This document shows positions 55,981 to 64,000 of a stretch of 64,000 bases of DNA, piece by piece. The translations under genes were made by a program, and so were the position numbers. This DNA comes from Rhipicephalus microplus. Lineage: Eukaryota; Arthropoda; Arachnida; Ixodida; Ixodidae. The stretch lies in the NCBI RefSeq assembly GCF_043290135.1, contig NC_134707.1:78324987-78388986 (forward strand). The letters run 5' to 3'. Every line of letters begins with the position of its first letter. Within the stretch, counting starts at the first letter, position 1. The notes beneath the pieces are model-generated. The model was not told the origin of the DNA and ran no database searches. It saw only the letters and a list, made by a program, of their open reading frames with translations.

Positions 55981-57472
55981 ATGGAGACGCGCAGCGGTCG
56001 CAACACCGGGGACTCTTCGGCTACTTCAACTGCCAGTGCCTCATCTCCACCGGTCTCTCAATCCGAGTCGACAACCTACGTCACCCTGCCACCCCTGCGG
56101 GATCCTGGAACTTTCTCCGCTGACGGCACCATCGACGTTGACTCCTGGCTGCACCGGTACGAGCGAGTCAGTGCTACCCACCGCTGGGATCCCTAGCTCT
56201 TGCTCGCCAATGTTGTGTTCTACCTCAACGGCACGCCGCGGACATGGTTCGAAACCAACGAAGCCGAAATCACAAGCTGGGATTTTTTCAAATCAAAGAT
56301 CCGTGAGCTTTTCGGTGATTCATCTGGTCGTCAGCTCGCTGCCAAGAAGACTCTCGCCACTCGCGCCCAGACGTCTACTGAATCGTACGTCTCATACATT
56401 CTTGACGTCTTGGCGCTTTGTAGCAAGGTCGATCAGCGCATGTCAGAAGAAGAAAAAGTTAACCATGTCCTCAAAGGGATTGCTGACGATGCCTTCAACC
56501 TGCTGGTTTTTAATAATGTCACGAGAATCGACACGATCCTGACAGAATGCCGCCGTCTAGAACAGGCTAAAGCCCGCCGCGTCACCCACGGCATCACGCG
56601 CCTGCCGAACACAGCTGCTACTTCCTCTTGTGATGACTCCGTCCACCCAGTTCGCCCCGCCGTGGTGGTCTAGTGGCTAAGGTACTCGGCTGCTGACCCG
56701 CAGGTCGCGGGTTCGAATCCCGGCTGCGGCGGCTGCATTTCCGATGGAGGCGGAATTGTTGTAGGCCCGTGTGCTCAGATTTGGGTGCACGTTAAAGAAC
56801 CCCAGGTGGTCGAAATTTCCGGAGCCCTCCACTACGGCGTCTCTCATAATCATATGGTGGTTTTGGGACGTTAAACCCCACATATCAATCAATGAATCAA
56901 TCCACCCAGTTCCCCGATGTGACAACCTCACCCGCATCATTCGTCGTGAGGTCGAGGCAGCCCAACCAGTAGCTACTCCATTTACAACACCTGATCCTTC
57001 ACCGACCACTATCTCACTGATACAAGCCGTCGTTCGTCAAGAATTATCGAACGTCGGCCTAGACCCCATTCAACCAGTCTACTCTGCCGAGCCTTTTTAT
57101 CGTCGTCCATCCGCTCCGCGATTTGGTTCCAACTACCCTCGACAGCGCAATTTGTCCGAATGGCGTACACTGGACGACAAGCCCATATGCTTTAACTGCC
57201 GACGTGTCGGTCATATTGCTCGCCACTGCCGCAATCACTGGGCTCCGCCGGCACGCTATGGGCCTCCTACCCAAGCCACTTCTGACCACCAGTCGTCCTC
57301 AACATTTGATTTTGGTTCCCCTATGCCGACCACATCCTCTGATTCTGCCGCACCTCTGACGAGACCTCGCTACGCCCGCTCACCATCCCCTGCTCGCCGT
57401 CAATCTCGTTCGCCCCCACAACGCCGTCCTGCCTCTCCGACCTACTCGCAGCGCCCCCGACCGGAAAACTAG
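55981..57472 (+). pseudogene. gypsy Gag with CCHC knuckle, stop and SINE insertion
   Basis: From the ATG at 55981 (METRSGRNTGDSS) the protein runs through the capsid-type segment SWLHRYERV, FYLNGTPRTWFE, KSKIRELFGD and SEEEKVNHVLKGI. It is stopped by TAG at 56194-56196. The SINE at 56654-56900 then breaks it near residue 224. After the SINE it resumes with Arg/Pro-rich sequence, the nucleocapsid knuckle CFNCRRVGHIARHC (57188-57229) and a C-terminal Ser/Pro/Arg tail that stops at 57470-57472. Gag forms the particle that packages element RNA. Pol follows in another frame, as is common in this group. Confidence 0.85.
56642..56912 (+). mobile_element. Ruka-like SINE in gag with perfect 12-bp target duplication
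   Basis: The element is 56654-56900, flanked by TCCACCCAGTTC at 56642-56653 and 56901-56912. Head: GGTGGTCTAGTGGCTAAGG (A box) and GCGGGTTCGAATCCCGG (B box). Body ends GGACGTTAAACCCCACATAT and a CAAT-rich tail. Confidence 0.97.
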
Positions 57473-57501
57473 GCAGTGCAGCTTCTGGAGGTGAAGCTGC
57501 A

Positions 57502-58855
57502 TTGACGACGACCTCTGCAAGAAATCCTCGTGTAACATTACCGACCACCCGGAATCTGTTGAACGTTACTTTAGACAATGTACCTGTGCGCGCGTTAATC
57601 GATACAGGCGCGCATGTGTCCATAATGAGTGCTGCTCTTCGTCGTCGCCTAAAGAAAGTTGTCACACCCGCCTTGAACCGAGCCGTTCGAGTCGCCGACG
57701 GGGGAACTGCCGCGATTATTGGCATGTGCTCTGCCCGTGTGACTATCGCCGATAGAAGCACTGCTGTTCTTTTCACCGTTATAGAAAATTGTCCTCATGA
57801 AGTAATTCTAGGCATGGATTTTCTAACCGCTCACTCTGCCCTTATAGATTGTTCAGCCGGCTGTCTTGACCTTGAAATGCCTCTACTTTCTGATCTGACC
57901 AACCCACCCCAAAGTCGCCTTTGCTGCATTGATTTCGCACGCCTTCCGCCTAACTGTGTCACACATATCGACCTCTTCTCTACACCACCTGTACCTGACG
58001 GCGATTACATGGTGGCACCAATTCATGCAGTGATGCTTACGCATGGCGTCGCTGTTCCGCACACCATTTTGACAATCGTTGGAAACCTCACATGCCTTCC
58101 TATTGTCAATTTTGCCCTTACTGCCCAAATTCTTCCACAAGGTATCTCCCTGGCCGAAATTACTGCTCTACAAGACCATACGGTTGAACCCTTCAGAGTG
58201 GATGATTGCTGCACCTCAGACAATGAACCAACTCCATCACGTTCATCGAGCGTGGACGTTGACCACATGGTACCATCGGACCTCGCTCTTGATCAAGCGG
58301 AAGCCCTTCGTCACGTCCTGGAGTCCTATAGTGACATTTTCGACCTCGCCAGCACGGCTTTAAGCCGAACGAGTGTTGTTACTCATAGCATCAATACTGG
58401 TGACGCGAGTCCCATTCACCGACGTCCATACCGTGTTTCCGCGTTCGAGCGCACAGTCATACAACAGGAAGTCAAAAAGATGCTTGCAAAAGACATAATC
58501 GAACCCTCCTGTAGCCCCTGGGCTTCTCCTGTCGTCCTGATCAGAAAGAAGGATGGAACATGGCGCTTTTGCGTAGATTATAAGGCATCTCAACAAAATT
58601 ACGAAGAAAGATGTTTATCCGTTGCCTAGAACTGATGATGCCTTAGACTGCCTTTACGGTGCTACGTATTTTTCCACTATCGACCTTCGATCTGGCTATT
58701 GGCAGATCGCTGTGGATGAGATGGACCGTGAGAAGACCACATTCGTCACTCCTGACGGGCTTTATCACTTATGTTATGCCCTTTGGTCTCTGTAATGCGC
58801 CGGCCACATTCGAAAGAATGATGGACTCGTTGCTCCAAGGGTTTAAATGGCGACA
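57502..58855 (+). pseudogene. gypsy Pol: protease and partial reverse transcriptase
   Basis: Protease: VRALIDTGAHVSIM (57590-57630) and HEVILGMDFLTAHSALIDC (57796-57860), with correct spacing. RT: HRRPYRVSAFERTVIQQEV, LAKDIIEPSCSPWASPVVLI and KKDGTWRFCVDY to 58585. It then shifts frame and continues DVYPLPRTDDALDCL and ATYFSTIDLRSGYWQIAVDE. It shifts again near 58775 to VMPFGLCNAPATFERMMDSL, ending at 58855. The YxDD box, RNase H and integrase are absent. Two frameshifts and the truncation make it non-functional. Protease removes Gag domains and RT would copy element RNA. Confidence 0.88.
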
Positions 58856-59270
58856 CACAATTCAAGATTATCATGTTTGGACCAGTACCAAACCTTCTTC
58901 ATCCATTCACGTCCCGTACTACCAAATTTGGTATTAGCAAATCTGGCGAAACAGCCGCCAGCGCATCATGAGCGTGACATGTAGTCATGTTGTTACATGG
59001 CACGCATGTCATGATTTTTATGTTAGGGTCGGTCTCTTGTGTTCGCTAATAAATCATGTCATATACCAGTTTTTCAACATGCCATGTGAACGAAGCCGCC
59101 GCAAGAGCTGCAGGACCACGAAATAGAAATCATGACATTCATGGCCTACATGTCATGATTTTAATGTTATGACTAGTCAAATATGTTCTTCATACAGTCA
59201 TGTTATACCAGACCACATGTAGTATCGATACCATTATCCGAACGGCCAGGAGAGCTAAAAGGCGTAGGCG

Positions 59271-59339
<69 letters not shown>

Positions 59340-59340
59340 C
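58856..59340 (+). repeat. Foldback-type arm fragment with (GATA)n
   Basis: Units with AAGATTATCATGTTTGGACC, TACCAAATTTGGTATTAGC and GCGCATCATGAGCGTGACAT match the right arm at 14.9-15.8 kb, including GTTCTTCATACAGTCATGTTA and the terminal (GATA)n at 59274-59339. Confidence 0.85.
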
Positions 59341-59750
59341 CGGTGGGACGAAATCGACAGGCGATGCTCCTGCTTGTGCGTGGTGTCTGCTATCATCATT
59401 CGACTCGCCACTGGTAAGTTGAGACGGGCTCGCACAGCTTGACACCGTGTCAGGGGACATCATCAGCTTGCTTTTCACGCGATTAAAGACGCACGTGTGC
59501 TATATTTACAACTTGGCCAGCTGTGGTGGCGCGTATCTGACGCGACGTCATCGCATACCCACAAAAACGTTGACCAACACGGAGCAGTTCTCTACTTTAG
59601 TTTCTGCATTTCCTCGTCGTTCATGGCTTATTTAAAATTTTCGATGAGCCTCTCGGCGAAATGTACCACCCTGTTACAAGGCTGCTAATATTGTTTGAAA
59701 ATGGCATTTCTTAATGCTTCGCTAAGTTCGCTAAGAAATGCTTCGCATCT
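59341..59750. other. Spacer with one minus-strand open frame
   Basis: A minus-strand frame at 59340-59478 reads MSPDTVSSCASPSQLTSGES, a Ser-rich peptide with no family. TTCGCTAAGAAATGCTTCGC at 59728 is related to the outer end of the foldback arm. Confidence 0.25.
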
Positions 59751-59751
59751 A

Positions 59752-59968
59752 AAATTGGCAGATCCCACGCACAGTGGGAATGGATGATATGCGAAGCACG
59801 AATGAGAGAGGTTGATATGTCACTTTAAAATCAGCAAAATGATACAAGGTGGAAGTAAATGATGCCATACGTGACTTTCTTGTCATGATTATCATGTGTG
59901 AATGTGTCGTTTACCTTCACCATCTATTCACGTCACGTGATACCAAATTTAGTATATGTGGAGCTATC
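59752..59968 (+). repeat. Shared module copy 3 plus one arm unit
   Basis: AATTGGCAGATCCCACGCAC, GCGAAGCACGAATGAGAGAG and then TACCAAATTTAGTATATGTG, joined directly to composite block B. Confidence 0.8.
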
Positions 59969-60040
59969 AAAAATGGGGTTAGCGATTTAGAGTACTATGT
60001 ACTCTACTGTAGGAGAGCACAGAGCCGTCCTGAAGACCTC
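59969..60040 (+). repeat. Short structured motif, copy b
   Basis: GAGTAC-TAT-GTACTC is a perfect 6-bp stem with a loop different from copy a, followed by TAGGAGAGC and AGAGCCGTCCTG. Confidence 0.75.
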
Positions 60041-61274
60041 ACACTTCAGGAGGCCGTTGCATAAGCAAGATTTCTTCTCGACGAAACGACTTGGCGACGG
60101 GCATTTATCGCGGTACTTTTAGAAATACGCGCCCTTTATTGCAATATTGGGTGATACGCCACCTGAACAAACTATCTTGTCTGCATCAGTTGTTGTATGC
60201 ACCTGATCATAATTAATCTAGCTGGTCGAGCATTTGGAGAAGTGAGAATACAGGCCTAGAATTATTCGAAAGATTGCGCTAACACCTTTTATTTGAAGTT
60301 GAAAAGGAACGACGACCTACAGGCTGAACAAACGAGTGAACATGCTTCTTTATCAGAAACTGCGGAGCCTCCAGAGTAGAGTATCTCTGGAGACATGACC
60401 AGCCCTCGAGCCGAGAACAAAACAATGCGCCCCGCTAATTTTGTCTACTACACAAAAACAATTAACAAAGCTGAAGAGGATGACAGAGGACACAGAACGA
60501 AATCGTCAGATCCCACACACAGTGGCAATCGTTGATACGCGAAGCACGAATGAGAAATGTTTATATGTCACTTTAAAACCAGTACAACGTTACGAGGTGG
60601 CAGTAAATGATACGATACATGGCTTCGGTGTCATGATTACCATGTTTGGATGTGTCGTTTACCTTCATCAACTATACACGCCACGTGATACTGCATTTTG
60701 TGTATGTGGAGATAGCGAAACGGCCGCGAGCACGCTATGAGCTTGGTCTCGTTTCCATTGTTACTAACAATATCAACGTGAACATAAAACAGACTAACAA
60801 CCACTAACACACAGCATTAGTTCTGTAAACCTGAACGCTTCCGCAGCCATCAGCAACTCCCAGAAAGAGTCCGCATGGATACGACACCCTGTTTTTGTTC
60901 AGTGCTGGCCAGTGCTTCGCGAAAATCAGGGCAGCTATAATACGCCGTACTAATACTCCGTGCTGCTCGCTTATAAAGATATTTTTCACGTCCTTACGCT
61001 AATAGGTGTTCACTTCTGCATAGTGTATGTGGGAGAGATAAAGAGTGTAAGAAAGGTAGGGAGGTTAACTACAGACCAAGTCCGCTTCGCTCCTGAACAG
61101 TGAACAAATTTAAAATCATGGATAATGCCAAGTCTAAAACTAAGTAACATTTTGGCATCCTAGAATAAAAACATTTTAATTAGAAAAAGCTCAAATGATG
61201 TGCACATCCTTATCACCGAAACAGAAAGGTTATGCTGGACAGAAAATTACAATCTAAGTCAGCATTGAAGGATG

Positions 61275-61455
61275 TGTATGCCCAGAAAAAGTGTTCAACG
61301 ATTTAGAGAACTTAGTACTGTACTACGGGAGAGCAGAAAGTGAAATATGTTTAGGAAAAGTGGTTTCTATAGAAAAAGCGGCTAACAATTTAGAGCACTT
61401 GTTACTCTATTATGGGAATGTATAAAGCCGTCCCGTGAGCCTCACACTTGATGAA
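61275..61455 (+). repeat. Two short structured motifs, copies e and f
   Basis: TTCAACGATTTAGAGAAC with TACTACGGGAGAGC, and CTAACAATTTAGAGCACTTG with AAAGCCGTCCCGTGAGCC. They match copies c and d. Confidence 0.7.
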
Positions 61456-62219
61456 GCCGTGTTGACAAAAATTAAGCCGTGAACGAGATCACAACTCCGA
61501 ATAGTAGCAGTACAGACTTACATTCACATATAAACGGTCCTTGTAACGTTAACAACCTAAAGGCCCAGCCAACAGGCTGTCAAACGTGCAAAAGAAGCTC
61601 GCACATTTTTCCTGCGCGTGACAAACCTCCTTTCACACGCAGTGACGTCAAGTCGGCGATCGGTCAACTGTCGCAGCACGCAGTTCGTCGATTGGTCTCA
61701 GTACTGAAGTCAACGTAGCCGATCGCCGTATTGACGTCACCGCGCGTGGAATGTGGTTGGTCAGGCGTACGGAAGAAGTTCGAGCTTGTTTGGAGGGTAT
61801 AAAAGAAGCAGAAGCGTGGTACTGGCCCTTTAAGGGTTGCTTAGAGAAATTCATTCTCACGGACAGTGAACATCAATTACAATCCAACTGAACATTGCGA
61901 CGGAACACAGGATTCCACAGACACACCAAAAATTGTTACAAAAAGATATATTTACATATGTACACGGAACACAGCATCCACATACACACCGAAAACTGTT
62001 ATAAAAAGATACGTTTACAAATTTACACGGAACACAACTTCCACATGCACACCAAAAATTCTTACAAAAAGATATGTATATATATATGTACATTGCATGG
62101 TAAACGAAGAACACACAAATCAAACGTAAAATTTCATATGTTAGGTGTTTGCGTGGTATTTATAAGGTATTTTTGCGAGTACTAAAGAAACATTAACCTA
62201 CGAAAATCAGGCAGGCCTG

Positions 62220-62810
62220 AAAACAAGCTTTACACGTCTCTCGCAGACGAACAGAAAAGAGCAGGACCAGTGTTGAAGGAATTCCTCCTCAGCGAGAAAG
62301 AAGAGTTCCTACAACGAAACTGATAGTAGTTCTTTGTCGAGTCGCTCCAAAATCGGAAAAAGAGCGTGATGGCGACGACGTGCTGCAACCGCCTCACAGT
62401 GATTGCCCCAGACAAGGGACACCAGCAACAATGAGAAGGCAGGCGAAGCGGTGTCGAGAACAACGCCCAGAAAAGACAAATCGATTTATTGTGAGGCCAA
62501 GAAATCCAGCATGCACAGTCCTCTAGAAAACACGAGCAACTGCGCATTGTCTCAAAACACGCTTATTTGTTTCCCGTAGGGAGCAGTTCAAGCATGTTGA
62601 TGATAGGACCATTATCCACCTTTCGAGGCGGTCAATGGTACTAAGAACACGCGAGCCTAGCCACCGCATGAAGTTCTGGAGGTGACCAGGCAGAAACGAT
62701 GCCGTCAGCGCACTTAAAGAGACATGACTAGAGCCGGTGCAGCTTGCGGGGGGAACTAACGGGAGAAACAAAGCGACTGTTGTGTCAACGATAGCATTGT
62801 TTAACACATC
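62220..62810 (-). pseudogene. LINE ORF2 C-terminal tail in block B
   Basis: The minus strand reads CLNCSLRETNKRVLRQCAVA, and farther along in another frame LFPILERLDKELLSVSL and ELFFLAEEEFLQHWSCSF, the usual end of this ORF2 type. It is collinear with the relic at 18330-18820 and more legible. Confidence 0.6.
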
Positions 62811-63749
62811 TACCCCAGGACAGGTCGACTAGACATGACGAAACAATGCGACAACTGTTGCATGAAAAGGAGGTAGTGTTACTGATTGTGTACCCTAATT
62901 AAGGTGCACATTAAGCATTAATTACCACAGGTGGGTGCGTAGAGAATAATATGCCAGAGTTCGCGCGGGCGATTCCTTTCCTCGTACGAGGCGCAGCAGG
63001 AAGCGCAGGGCCAGTAGCTGGCAGCAGCGCTTTCACACCGAAGGGAAAGCAAGGGTCCCTTGGAATTCTGCTGTCGTAACGCTGCACGAGAAAGCAACTC
63101 AGTGCCACCAGACTAAACGAAGGAACACAAAACAGACAGCAGTGTTATCGCGATGCGTAAAGGCGGCTGCCTTACTTGAGAAAGGTAGCAAATGCGGCCG
63201 CAGAACCAGCAGACTGAGTTCCTGTTTAAAAGAAAGTTTATTTACACTATGTACAGAGAACAAAAAGTTGATAATATTTCAGTGATATGCGCACTTTCAA
63301 TTTGGTACACCAGTGTACCAAGACAAACTTCACTACGTTTAAGAGGATTTTATTACCAGATATATCTTACATAACGTATGGGTACACAGAAAGATATACA
63401 AAGATGATCATGCGTATGTACAGTGCAAGCTTTTTGTACAGCAAAAATACTTATTTGCGTATGGAGCGATGTACAATACAAAAATTTGTACAACAAGGAC
63501 GGGACAATCATAAACTTCGAGATCATGAAATTTATATAAACAAAAACGTTATGTGTACAAACAAGAGGATCGTTCACATTGTAAGGCGATGCTTACGCAT
63601 TCACCGGTGAGCACAATTTACTCATGTTCTCAAGAACCATAATTCAGAAAAAGGACTTCTTTTTTAATAAAGAAAAGGAAACTTTACAATGTAGTTTCAC
63701 AGTGGTATCAACTCTAGCACACCTCCTCAGTATAGGAGGAAAGGCATGC

Positions 63750-63815
63750 GTGTTTAGAAGTGGTTAATGATTTACAATACTTGGTACTGTACCACGGGAG
63801 AGCTGAAAGCCGCCA
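63750..63815 (+). repeat. Short structured motif, copy l
   Basis: GGTTAATGATTTACAATAC, TTGGTACTGTACC, CACGGGAGAGCTGAAAGCCG. The first stem is partly lost. Confidence 0.7.
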
Positions 63816-63845
63816 CACGTGCTTGAATGTTCAGCTACACAAAGG

Positions 63846-64000
63846 GAATTTTTTGTAGGTGAGCAACTCATCACAAGGTTACAAAAATCGGGGTCACTCG
63901 GACACCTCGTAACTAAAACTAACAACGTGCCCGTTCAGAGGGGCAGGGAAGCAATGAACATAGAGTTCGCCCGAGAAGGCGCTCGCGACATCATTACACA
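63846..64000. other. Unassigned end of window
   Basis: No feature recognised. Confidence 0.3.

Larger units (their letters stand above)
55930..58855 (+). mobile_element. Ty3/gypsy retrotransposon, truncated in RT
   Basis: Gag, protease and the first half of RT are well preserved with few lesions, indicating a younger copy than the other gypsy relics. Gag is interrupted by a SINE. RT stops before its catalytic box at 58855, where foldback-arm sequence begins. An upstream LTR is likely (about 55780-55925) but cannot be delimited without its partner. Confidence 0.85.
59969..63845 (+). repeat. Composite ~3.9-kb block, copy B
   Basis: Collinear with 16150-19945, same orientation, offset about 43.8 kb. 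It includes the motif copies, shared module (60505-60740), LINE tail relic and terminal TTTCACAGTGGTATCAACTC block. No supported gene. Confidence 0.85.

Noticed and set aside
56657..56735. tRNA-like sequence with good A and B boxes
   Set aside because: It has a ~170-bp SINE body, a target duplication and no tRNA 3' end; the same applies at 27715-27790, 39830-39905 and 42990-43078.

Overview
This window looks like a stretch of a hard tick (Ixodidae) nuclear genome. The evidence is a tRNA-headed SINE of the kind described from Rhipicephalus as Ruka (several copies, two with perfect target-site duplications), arthropod-type LINE and Ty3/gypsy families, a two-domain trypsin-inhibitor-like (TIL) gene with introns, and a membrane-anchored GH18-like gene of a type I associate with ticks. 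Species cannot be fixed from sequence alone. There is no bacterial operon, CRISPR array or replication origin here. Almost all long open frames are transposon relics or microsatellite artefacts.

Layout. 1-12.7 kb is a pile of decayed minus-strand retroelements: a CR1/L2-like LINE whose ORF1 carries an exact 2A-like DVETNPGP motif (1-2.6 kb), a degenerate Ty3/gypsy element (2.6-7.5 kb), microsatellites (7.7-8.2 kb), a LINE that has lost its reverse transcriptase (8.2-11.2 kb) and an L1/Tx1-like RT fragment with a YADD box (11.5-12.4 kb). 12.7-15.8 kb is a foldback-like element with inverted arms of ~146-bp tandem units and a 360-bp ATCT array in one arm. 16.15-19.95 kb is a composite block that recurs at 59.97-63.85 kb in the same orientation. 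20.57-26.42 kb is a full-length ~5.85-kb I-like LINE with ORF1, ORF2 (endonuclease, RT, RNase H) and a probable 9-bp target duplication. 27-33 kb holds SINEs, a promoter-like segment with a mini-ORF, and two inverted copies of a minisatellite-bearing element whose inner ~90-bp segment is flipped between copies.

The probable host genes are both on the minus strand. Exons at 42049-42208 and 34270-34495 join in phase to give two complete ten-cysteine TIL domains. Their 7.55-kb intron contains a pogo-like nonautonomous transposon, LINE and SINE pieces, a gypsy integrase relic and a ~64-bp hairpin. A possible N-terminal exon with a matching phase lies at 43985-44216. At 51.97-53.59 kb is a type II membrane protein with a catalytically dead GH18-like domain, apparently broken by several one-base indels.

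53.7-59.3 kb holds another LINE C-terminus and a relatively young plus-strand Ty3/gypsy element. Its gag is interrupted by a SINE (12-bp target duplication), and its RT stops abruptly where foldback-type sequence begins. The recurring themes are nested insertion, inverted-repeat elements and short structured motifs shared between otherwise different repeats. The transposons do not form a functional system with the host genes; they mainly expand introns and flanks.
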